A stretch of DNA of 5,741 nt, taken from positions 1-5,741 of the forward strand of contig URND01000158.1 in NCBI GenBank assembly GCA_900549105.1, in the 5' to 3' direction. How positions within the stretch are numbered: position 1 is the first letter of the stretch; the number at the start of each line of letters is the position of its first letter. The stretch comes from an uncultured Eubacteriales bacterium (lineage in GTDB: Bacteria > Bacillota > Clostridia > Lachnospirales > Lachnospiraceae). Shown piece after piece: positions 1 to 5,466 of this stretch. The notes under the pieces are model-generated. The model was given only the letters and a program-made list of their open reading frames with translations. It did no database searches and was not told where the DNA came from. The position numbers and the translations under genes were made by a program.

Positions 1-2050
1 CAGGCAGCCGCCGATTTTCTTCCGGACAACGGAGGAGATGATGGAGGAATTCATGTATCTCGGCGCGGAGAAGGCGGAGGAGGTTGTTATAACCAACACC
101 AATTACATAGCGGATCAGATTGAACGCATTTCCCCGGTGCGCCCCGACAAATGTCCTCCGGTCATTGAGGATTCGGATAAGACGCTGCGAACCATTTGTT
201 ACGATAAGGCCCATGCTCTCTATGGAGAAAAACTGCCGGAAATCGTTGTGGAGCGGCTGGAGAGGGAGCTGAATTCCATCATCGGCAACGGGTTTGCGGT
301 AATGTATATTATCGCCCAGAAGCTGGTGTGGAAGTCGGTGGCCGACGGCTATCTGGTTGGCTCGAGGGGTTCGGTTGGCTCGTCTTTTGCGGCGTTTACG
401 GCCGGAATTACGGAGGTAAATTCCCTGCCGGCCCATTATCTCTGCCCGAACTGCAAGTATGTGGATTTTGATTCGGATTATGTAAAAAGTTTTTCGGGCC
501 GTTCCGGCTGCGATATGGAAGATAAAGTATGCCCGGTCTGCGGCACGCCCCTTTCCAAAGAGGGGCATGACATTCCTTTCGAAACCTTCCTTGGATTTAA
601 GGGGAATAAGGAGCCGGATATTGATTTGAATTTCTCCGGCGAGTATCAGAGTAAGGCCCACGATTATACGGAAGTTATCTTTGGAAAGGGCCAGACCTTC
701 CGGGCGGGAACCATCGGTACGCTGGCGGAAAAGACAGCCTATGGTTATGCCAGAGGTTATTTTGAGGACCATCAGATTGAAAAGCGGAGCTGTGAGCTGA
801 CCCGGCTGGCTTCCGGCTGTGTTGGGGTGCGGCGGACAACGGGGCAGCATCCGGGCGGGATTATCGTTGTGCCCCTGGGTGAGGAAATCTATTCCTTTAC
901 CCCGGTGCAGCATCCGGCAAATGATCAGACAACCCGTATTATAACGACCCATTTCGATTATCACTCCATTGATCACAACCTGCTGAAGCTGGATATTCTC
1001 GGCCATGATGATCCAACGATGATTCGTATGCTGCAGGATATTACCGGGGTGGATCCGACAACCATCCGGCTGGATGACCAGGAAGTATTGTCCCTCTTCC
1101 ATGGGCTGGATGCGTTACATATTAAACCGGAGGATATCGGAGGGACGGATTTGGGTTCCCTGGGGATTCCTGAGTTCGGTACCGAGTTCGTTATGCAGAT
1201 GCTCCGGGACACAAAGCCGAAGGCCTTTTCCGATTTGGTGCGTATTTCCGGCCTGTCCCATGGGACGGATGTATGGCTGAATAATGCCCAGACACTGATT
1301 AAAGAGGGCAAGGCGGAAATTTCCACAGCTATCTGTACCCGTGATGATATTATGATTTATCTGATTAATAAGGGTGTTGAATCGGAGCTGTCCTTTAAAA
1401 TTATGGAGAGTGTGCGAAAGGGCAAGGGGCTTACGCCGGAGTTTGAGGCGGTGATGAAGGAGCATGATGTGCCGGATTGGTATATCTGGTCCTGCAAGAA
1501 GATAAAATATATGTTCCCGAAGGCCCATGCGGTGGCCTATGTTATGATGGGATTCCGTATTGCCTGGTTTAAGATTCACTATCCGCTGGCCTATTATGCG
1601 GCCTTCTTTACAATTCGCGCCACGGCCTTTGATTATGAGCTGATGTGTCGGGGCAAGGAAGAACTGGATAAGAATCTGAAGCTTTATAAAGCAAACCCGA
1701 ATCTGACAGCCAAGGAAAAGGATACGGTTCGTGACATGAAGATTGTTCAGGAGTTTTACGCCCGGGGATTTAGTTTCCTTCCGGTGAACTTATATGAATC
1801 CGAAGCGGTGAAATTTACCATTAAAGGAGATAAGCTGCTGCCGCCTTTTTCATCCATTGACGGCATGGGCGGCATTGCGGCGGAGGCACTGGCCCTGGCT
1901 GCCAAGGATGGGCCTTTCATATCTAAGGATGATATTGCCCAACGGGCCAAGGTCAGCCGGAGTACGCTGGATGTGATGGGAGAACTGGGGCTGCTCGGCG
2001 ATTTGCCGGAAAGCAATCAGCTTTCTATTTTTGATTTGAAAATCGGATAA
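1..2050 (+). CDS. polC: DNA polymerase III PolC-type alpha subunit, C-terminal part (5' end outside window)
   Basis: Replicative DNA polymerase of low-GC Gram-positives; it extends DNA at the fork. The reading frame is open from base 2, and the residues before the first ATG (RQPPIFFRTTEEM) are already PolC-like, so the gene enters from the left. About 682 residues are visible of a protein usually near 1,430-1,500; the N-terminal, PHP and proofreading exonuclease domains lie outside. Visible in order: SRGSVGSSF (362-388); a four-cysteine zinc site, CPNC and CPVC (from 443 and 530); the palm motif PDIDLNFSG with catalytic Asp codons at 617 and 623; RTTGQHPGG; and KLDILGHDD with the third catalytic Asp at 992. 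The C-terminal QLSIF (2018-2032) matches the PolC sliding-clamp-binding peptide, usually QLSLF. No frameshift or missing active-site residue was seen. No terminator follows, so readthrough into the lipid kinase gene is likely. PolC identity is essentially certain from long near-identical family blocks such as IMESVRKGKGLTPEFE. Confidence 0.98.
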   Translation, partial: RQPPIFFRTTEEMMEEFMYLGAEKAEEVVITNTNYIADQIERISPVRPDKCPPVIEDSDKTLRTICYDKAHALYGEKLPEIVVERLERELNSIIGNGFAVMYIIAQKLVWKSVADGYLVGSRGSVGSSFAAFTAGITEVNSLPAHYLCPNCKYVDFDSDYVKSFSGRSGCDMEDKVCPVCGTPLSKEGHDIPFETFLGFKGNKEPDIDLNFSGEYQSKAHDYTEVIFGKGQTFRAGTIGTLAEKTAYGYARGYFEDHQIEKRSCELTRLASGCVGVRRTTGQHPGGIIVVPLGEEIYSFTPVQHPANDQTTRIITTHFDYHSIDHNLLKLDILGHDDPTMIRMLQDITGVDPTTIRLDDQEVLSLFHGLDALHIKPEDIGGTDLGSLGIPEFGTEFVMQMLRDTKPKAFSDLVRISGLSHGTDVWLNNAQTLIKEGKAEISTAICTRDDIMIYLINKGVESELSFKIMESVRKGKGLTPEFEAVMKEHDVPDWYIWSCKKIKYMFPKAHAVAYVMMGFRIAWFKIHYPLAYYAAFFTIRATAFDYELMCRGKEELDKNLKLYKANPNLTAKEKDTVRDMKIVQEFYARGFSFLPVNLYESEAVKFTIKGDKLLPPFSSIDGMGGIAAEALALAAKDGPFISKDDIAQRAKVSRSTLDVMGELGLLGDLPESNQLSIFDLKIG

Positions 2051-2056
2051 GGGAGA
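2051..2056 (+). promoter_or_regulatory. Shine-Dalgarno site that decides the lipid kinase start
   Basis: GGGAGA follows directly on the polC stop codon. It lies 6 nt before the ATG at 2063 but leaves no room for the in-frame GTG at 2057. The ATG is therefore the likely start. Confidence 0.7.
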
Positions 2057-2062
2057 GTGGAT

Positions 2063-2992
2063 ATGTATTATTTTATTGTCAATCCAAATGCCAGGTCCGG
2101 CAAAGGAAAAAGCATCTGGCGGAAGGTTTGCCGGGTGATGAATGAAAAAGGGCTGGTCTATGAGGCTTTATTTACAGAGAAAAAAGGGCAGGCGGCGAAG
2201 CTGGCCAGAGAAGCGGCGGAGCGGGCAGCCGGAGAAAAAGTCGGGGAAGCAGTCATTGTCGCCATGGGCGGCGACGGCACTATCTCCGAAGTGATGGACG
2301 GTATATGGGACCATCCGGAGGTGACCTTTGCCTTTATTCCGATTGGCTCAGGCAATGACTTTGCCCGAAGCCTTGGGATTTCATCAAACTGGCGCAGGGC
2401 TTTAGATGGAATACTTTCAGAAAAACACCGGATTTATTTTCATCCGGGACGGCTGGAATATGACGGGAAGGTTCGCCATTTCGGCGGAAGCATGGGGATT
2501 GGCTTTGATGCGGCGGTCTGCGACGGCGCAAACCGGCTGCGTTTTAAGTCGGCCTTTAACCGTCTCGGCCTTGGAAAATTCACCTATACGGGAGTGGCGA
2601 TAAAACTTTTGGTGACCAGCTCCTGCGATAAATTAAAAATCCGCCTGGATGGCAAAGAGGTTCATAAATTCCAGAAAGTCCTCTTTTTGTGCGGACTGAA
2701 AGGAAATTATGAGGGCGGCGGCTTTTTATTTGCGCCGGAGGCCAGAGTGGATGATGAATTTCTTCATGTCTGCGTGGCGGCGGGCATACCGATTTTTAAA
2801 AGATTTTTACTGTTGCCGAAGGCCCTGAAGGGGAAACATGTGGGCGCGCCGGGCGTCTATATGTATCGGTGCAGAAAAATAGAGATTTTGTCCTCTAAGC
2901 CGAAATTGATTCATGGCGACGGCGAGGTCAACGGCCCGGTGACCCGGGTGACAGCAAGTTTGGAATCGACAAGGATTCCGATGGTGTATTAG
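2063..2992 (+). CDS. Diacylglycerol kinase-family lipid kinase (DagK/YegS-like)
   Basis: Predicted soluble or membrane-associated kinase that phosphorylates a lipid such as diacylglycerol using ATP; this family feeds phosphatidate back into phospholipid synthesis. The 309-residue length is typical. Seen in order: N-terminal beta strand plus NPNARSGKG (residues 7-15), nucleotide-binding GGDGTISEV (69-77), PIGSGNDFAR (93-102), FGGSMGIGFDA (140-150), then the C-terminal beta-sandwich with GGGFLFAPEA (218-227) and HGDGE (284-288). These are the hallmarks of the DAGK catalytic domain and its YegS/DgkB-type C-terminal half. No transmembrane segment is evident, unlike the unrelated small membrane DgkA. 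The ATG at 2063 is chosen over GTG 2057 because of SD spacing. The gene starts 12 bp after polC and is probably cotranscribed with it. The true lipid substrate cannot be read from sequence; ceramide, sphingosine or other lipids are possible for relatives. No specific gene symbol is justified. Confidence 0.93.
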   Translation: MYYFIVNPNARSGKGKSIWRKVCRVMNEKGLVYEALFTEKKGQAAKLAREAAERAAGEKVGEAVIVAMGGDGTISEVMDGIWDHPEVTFAFIPIGSGNDFARSLGISSNWRRALDGILSEKHRIYFHPGRLEYDGKVRHFGGSMGIGFDAAVCDGANRLRFKSAFNRLGLGKFTYTGVAIKLLVTSSCDKLKIRLDGKEVHKFQKVLFLCGLKGNYEGGGFLFAPEARVDDEFLHVCVAAGIPIFKRFLLLPKALKGKHVGAPGVYMYRCRKIEILSSKPKLIHGDGEVNGPVTRVTASLESTRIPMVY

Positions 2993-3007
2993 TTTCTTGA
3001 AAAAGAC

Positions 3008-3036
3008 TTGCATTTTAGTTGGAATGGTGGTACACT
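3008..3036 (+). promoter_or_regulatory. Sigma-A-type promoter of the rimP-nusA-infB operon
   Basis: A -35-like TTGCAT (3008-3013) and a -10-like TACACT (3031-3036) are separated by exactly 17 bp. A TG at 3028-3029 one base before the -10 gives an extended -10 element, which compensates for the weak -35 (3 of 6 consensus bases). The predicted start of transcription is about 3042-3044. The position between the lipid kinase stop and rimP fits an operon promoter. It was found by eye and not tested. Confidence 0.65.
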
Positions 3037-3066
3037 AATTAAGATAACAGATTATGATGAAACTAG

Positions 3067-3090
3067 AAGAGTGGACGTGAGTCCACTCTT
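3067..3090 (+). terminator. Perfect 10-bp hairpin with GTGA loop, candidate NusA-dependent attenuator
   Basis: The arms AAGAGTGGAC (3067-3076) and GTCCACTCTT (3081-3090) are exact reverse complements around the GNRA-type tetraloop GTGA. The 3' arm runs into TTTGTACGTG, so the U-tract is short and interrupted. That is poor for a NusA-independent intrinsic terminator and suits a partial, factor-assisted one. It lies about 24-47 nt after the predicted transcription start, so it would act as an attenuator of the rimP operon, or also stop readthrough from polC and the lipid kinase. The structure itself is certain; termination activity is not. A double-stranded operator is an alternative reading. 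Confidence 0.6.
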
Positions 3091-3124
3091 TGTACGTGTT
3101 TAGGGGAATTTTTTTCCACCATAT

Positions 3125-3139
3125 GCTCCATTGGGGAGC
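3125..3139 (+). promoter_or_regulatory. Small hairpin just upstream of the rimP ribosome binding site
   Basis: GCTCC (3125-3129) pairs with GGAGC (3135-3139) across the 5-base loop ATTGG. It ends 3 nt before the SD AAGGAG. The same CTCC could instead pair with GGAG of the SD (3145-3148), so two mutually exclusive pairings exist. The longer local stem leaves the SD free. The stem is short and its functional meaning is uncertain. Confidence 0.35.
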
Positions 3140-3142
3140 GGC

Positions 3143-3148
3143 AAGGAG
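3143..3148 (+). promoter_or_regulatory. Shine-Dalgarno site supporting the TTG start of rimP
   Basis: AAGGAG lies 10 nt before TTG 3159. The in-frame ATG at 3123 lacks an SD at normal distance: the nearest purine run, AGGGG at 3102-3106, is 16 nt away. TTG is therefore preferred. Confidence 0.7.
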
Positions 3149-3158
3149 AGGAAGCGAA

Positions 3159-3626
3159 TTGGCAAAGAAAGATTATGAAAGCAAAACGGAAGCATTGATT
3201 CAGCCGCTGATTGATGAAAATCATTTTGAGCTGGTTGATGTGGAATGGGTTAAAGAAGGAGCAAACTGGTATTTGCGTGTATTTATCGATAAAGAAGGCG
3301 GTATCACCGTAGATGATTGTGAACTGATTAGCCGTGCTTTTGAAGAAATTCTGGACAGGGAAGATTACATTTCAGAAAATTATATTTTTGAAGTCAGCTC
3401 TCCGGGACTGGACCGGCCTTTGAAGAAAGAAAAGGATTTTGCGAGAAGTATCGGAAAAGATGTGGAAATTAAGCTGTATAAAGCATTGAATAATAAAGAA
3501 AAAGAATTTGTCGGCGTATTAACGGATTATGATAAAGAAACGGTTACCATCGAGTTGGATGATGAATCAACGATGGTTTTTAACCGTTCGGATGTGGCTT
3601 TAATCCGGTTGGCGTTTTTCTACTAA
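3159..3626 (+). CDS. rimP: Ribosome maturation factor RimP
   Basis: Assembly factor that binds the 30S subunit and helps its late maturation; known as YlxS in Bacillus. The 155 residues from TTG begin MAKKDYESKTEALIQPL and match the usual RimP length. The N-terminal alpha/beta domain includes FELVDVEWVKEGANWYLRVF (residues 23-42) and the family motif VSSPGLDRPL (79-88). The C-terminal SH3-like domain covers roughly 89-155 and ends in DVALIRLAFFY. An in-frame ATG at 3123 would add 12 residues (MLHWGAARRGSE) that are unlike the family, so it was not chosen. It is the first gene of the operon, 20 bp ahead of nusA, and is preceded by its own promoter and hairpin leader. The rare TTG start may limit its translation relative to nusA. 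Codon use is more AT-rich than in polC, as is common for highly expressed translation genes in such genomes. Confidence 0.95.
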   Translation: MAKKDYESKTEALIQPLIDENHFELVDVEWVKEGANWYLRVFIDKEGGITVDDCELISRAFEEILDREDYISENYIFEVSSPGLDRPLKKEKDFARSIGKDVEIKLYKALNNKEKEFVGVLTDYDKETVTIELDDESTMVFNRSDVALIRLAFFY

Positions 3627-3646
3627 GAACAGGAGGAATTTAAAAA

Positions 3647-4876
3647 ATGAATAACGGACACGAATTAATCGAAGCTTTGAATCAGATTGAAAAGGAAAAG
3701 GGCATCAGCAAGGATATTTTGCTGGAAGCCATGGAAAATTCACTGGTTGCTGCCTGCAAAAATGAGTATGGCAAAGCGGACAATATCCGGGTAAATATCG
3801 ACAGAGAAACTGGAGATGTAGTTGTTTATGCGGAGAAAGAGGTTGTGGAAGAGGTTGAGGACGATGTGCTTCAGATCAGCCTGGCAAATGCCCGTCTGAG
3901 AGATATCCACTGCGAGTTGGGCGACATCGTTCATATAGAGGTAACACCGAGAAACTTTGGACGTATCGCTGCCCAGAAGGCAAAACAGGTTGTTGTCCAG
4001 AAGATTCGTGAGGAAGAACGGAAATCCCTGTATCATCAGTATTATGATAAAGAGCGTGATATCGTGACAGGTATCGTGCAGCGCTATTCGGGCCGCAATA
4101 TCAGCATTAATCTCGGAAAGGTAGATACGGTGCTGACGGAAGCCGAGCAGGTGAAGGGCGAATACTTCCAGCCAACGGAGCGGATTAAACTCTATGTTGT
4201 CGAGGTGAAGGATACAACCAAAGGGCCAAAGATTACGGTTTCCAGAACTCATCCGGAACTGGTAAAACGTTTATTTGAATATGAAGTTGCGGAGGTAAGG
4301 GACGGCACAGTGGAAATCTGCAGCATTTCCCGTGAGGCCGGTTCGAGAACAAAGATTGCCGTGCGCTCCAATCATCCGGATGTGGACCCGGTAGGCGCCT
4401 GTGTCGGCGTGAACGGCTCCAGAGTCGGCGCGGTTGTTGACGAGCTCCGCGGAGAGAAAATTGATATTGTGAACTGGAATGAAGACCCGGCTGTATTTAT
4501 TGAAAATGCTTTAAGTCCGGCAAAGGTTGTTTCTGTATATGCGGATGAAGAAGAAAAAACAGCTTCCGTTATTGTCCCGGATTATCAGTTGTCTCTGGCA
4601 ATCGGCAAAGAAGGCCAGAACGCCAGACTGGCCGCCCGGCTGACAGGATATAAGATTGATATTAAGAGCGAATCCCAGGCTTATGAGGAGGCTGAGGCCG
4701 GCGGATATGCCGAGGATGAATACGATGAAGATGGCTATGCCGAAGATGAATATGCCGGGGATGAATATGCTGAGGATGGCTATGATGATAAAGGCTGTGA
4801 GGAAGATGATATCATGACAGAGGCCGGTGAAAAGGCGGCTTCCGAGGATATGGAAATCCGGGATTCGGAGGAATAA
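3647..4876 (+). CDS. nusA: Transcription termination/antitermination factor NusA
   Basis: Binds RNA polymerase and nascent RNA to enhance pausing and termination and, in complexes, antitermination. AGGAGG (3631-3636) lies 10 nt before the ATG. The 409 residues compare with about 370 in B. subtilis NusA. Domains: RNAP-binding N-terminal domain (about 1-130, ending in the helix with RNFGRIAAQKAKQVV at 102-116), S1 (about 135-200), KH1 (about 201-275, GVNG loop at 254-257 in VGACVGVNGSRVGAVVDEL), KH2 (about 280-345, GKEG loop at 320-323 followed by QNARLAARLTG). After residue 345 comes an extra acidic, Tyr-rich tail made of pentapeptide repeats. The tail is not homologous in any visible way to the acidic repeat domains of E. 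coli NusA. The gene lies between rimP and rnpM, as throughout Firmicutes. Autoregulation through the leader hairpin is likely by analogy with B. subtilis. Confidence 0.98.
   Translation: MNNGHELIEALNQIEKEKGISKDILLEAMENSLVAACKNEYGKADNIRVNIDRETGDVVVYAEKEVVEEVEDDVLQISLANARLRDIHCELGDIVHIEVTPRNFGRIAAQKAKQVVVQKIREEERKSLYHQYYDKERDIVTGIVQRYSGRNISINLGKVDTVLTEAEQVKGEYFQPTERIKLYVVEVKDTTKGPKITVSRTHPELVKRLFEYEVAEVRDGTVEICSISREAGSRTKIAVRSNHPDVDPVGACVGVNGSRVGAVVDELRGEKIDIVNWNEDPAVFIENALSPAKVVSVYADEEEKTASVIVPDYQLSLAIGKEGQNARLAARLTGYKIDIKSESQAYEEAEAGGYAEDEYDEDGYAEDEYAGDEYAEDGYDDKGCEEDDIMTEAGEKAASEDMEIRDSEE
4706..4795 (+). repeat. Six 15-bp in-frame tandem repeats in the NusA C-terminal tail
   Basis: Residues 354-383 of NusA read as YAEDE, YDEDG, YAEDE, YAGDE, YAEDG and YDDKG, so the period is exactly five codons. 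At DNA level the units start at 4706, 4721, 4736, 4751, 4766 and 4781. Each begins TAT or TAC, and most share GAT as the fourth codon. Units 1 and 3 encode the same peptide and differ by a single synonymous base (GAG/GAA). The period suggests growth by slippage or unequal exchange without frame loss. The tail after the repeat stays acidic to the stop codon and is probably disordered. Confidence 0.9.
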
Positions 4877-5151
4877 TGGTTACAAAAAAAGTGCCTATGC
4901 GGCAGTGTACGGGCTGCCGGGAAATGAAAAATAAAAAGGAAATGATTCGAGTTATCCGGACAGCGGAAAATGAAATCTGTATCGATGCCACCGGAAGGAA
5001 AAACGGCCGGGGAGCATATATTTGTCCGAATATGAACTGCCTGAAAATGGCTATGAAAAACCGGGGCTTGGAACGTTCCTTAAAGACAGCCATACCGGAA
5101 TCGGTATATCAGCAGTTAGAAGAGGAGATGAGCCATATTGATGAGGGATAA
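4876..5151 (+). CDS. rnpM: RNase P modulator RnpM (YlxR family)
   Basis: Small RNA-binding protein, 91 residues, of the YlxR/DUF448 family. In B. subtilis YlxR was shown to bind RNase P RNA and reduce its activity in vitro, hence the name RnpM; it has also been described as a nucleoid-associated regulator. Seen here: MRQCTGCREMK (residues 8-18), a basic KKEMIRVIR strand (20-28), the signature GRGAYIC (44-50) and a further Cys at 55. The cysteines at 11, 14, 50 and 55 form a CxxC...CxxxxC pattern that could bind metal or simply be structural. The C-terminal helix is basic (KNRGLERSLK). The ATG shares its first base with the last base of the nusA stop (TAATG), and its SD GGAGG (4867-4871) lies inside the final nusA codons, so translation is probably coupled to nusA. 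The gene overlaps the ylxQ start by 11 bp. Confidence 0.94.
   Translation: MVTKKVPMRQCTGCREMKNKKEMIRVIRTAENEICIDATGRKNGRGAYICPNMNCLKMAMKNRGLERSLKTAIPESVYQQLEEEMSHIDEG
5122..5127 (+). promoter_or_regulatory. Shine-Dalgarno site for ylxQ inside rnpM
   Basis: GAGGAG lies 13 nt before ATG 5141 and 10 nt before the adjacent in-frame TTG 5138. Spacing alone slightly favours TTG and codon preference favours ATG. The two starts differ by one residue. Confidence 0.5.
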
Positions 5152-5452
5152 AGTGTTGTCTTATCTTGGCCTGGCTGCGAAAGCGGGGAAGATTCAGAGC
5201 GGCGAATTTTCCACAGAGAAATCGGTAAAAAGCGGAAAAGGGACGCTTGTTATTGTGGCGTCGGATGCTTCAGATAATACAAAGAAAAAGTTTACAAATA
5301 TGTGTACCTTTTATAAAGTGCCTATGTATATTTATGGTACGAAAGAGACATTGGGAGCTTCCATAGGGAGAGAGCTTCGGGCCTCTTTAGCTTTGGAAGA
5401 TACTGGTTTTTGTAACGCCATAAAGAAACAGATTGATTCAGAACGGATATAG
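5141..5452 (+). CDS. ylxQ: L7Ae-family ribosomal/K-turn RNA-binding protein YlxQ
   Basis: Small RNA-binding protein of the L7Ae/L30e/S12e/Gadd45 superfamily, 103 residues, close to the 100 of B. subtilis YlxQ, for which kink-turn RNA binding has been reported. Its cellular target is not firmly known. Family blocks seen: LSYLGLAAKAGKIQSGEFST (residues 6-25), the central strand LVIVASDASDNTKKKF (36-51), MCTFYKVPMY, and TLGASIGRELRASLALEDTGF (70-90), which contains the usual LGxxIGxExRxxxAxxDxGF pattern. ATG 5141 was taken as the start; TTG 5138, one codon upstream, remains possible because of its better SD distance. The gene overlaps the end of rnpM by 11 bp, which suggests translational coupling, and lies 14 bp ahead of infB. 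Confidence 0.94.
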   Translation: MRDKVLSYLGLAAKAGKIQSGEFSTEKSVKSGKGTLVIVASDASDNTKKKFTNMCTFYKVPMYIYGTKETLGASIGRELRASLALEDTGFCNAIKKQIDSERI

Positions 5453-5466
5453 ACGGAGGTAGGTAT

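Larger units (their letters stand above)
3043..3158 (+). promoter_or_regulatory. 5' leader of the rimP-nusA operon
   Basis: About 116 nt separate the predicted transcription start from the rimP start codon. The leader contains a strong hairpin (3067-3090), a short T-run (3109-3115), a second small hairpin (3125-3139) and the SD (3143-3148). In B. subtilis the corresponding ylxS(rimP)-nusA leader is reported to carry a NusA-dependent attenuator, and this leader has the matching architecture. The regulatory role here is an inference. Confidence 0.55.

Noticed and set aside
973..1579. Long antisense open frames within polC (for example 1115-1579 and 973-1326 on the minus strand)
   Set aside because: They lie entirely inside a gene with unmistakable PolC sequence, have no SD or family resemblance, and are shadows of its codon bias.
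2993..3020. Possible terminator directly after the lipid kinase gene (T-rich/A-rich stretch TTTCTTGAAAAAG)
   Set aside because: The arms pair only imperfectly, the loop would be too small, and the stem lacks G-C pairs and a proper T-run. The region reads better as the upstream part of a promoter.
3043..3158. K-turn in the leader that YlxQ could bind for feedback
   Set aside because: No internal bulge with tandem G-A/A-G pairs is visible; the hairpin is a continuous stem with a tetraloop.
3159..3626. AT-richer composition of rimP compared with polC as a sign of horizontal transfer
   Set aside because: The gene is in its ancestral syntenic place and is a core translation gene. Expression-linked codon use explains the shift better.
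3740..4252. 170-codon minus-strand open frame inside nusA
   Set aside because: It is antisense to the conserved NusA N-terminal and S1 coding sequence, and its translation resembles no domain I know.
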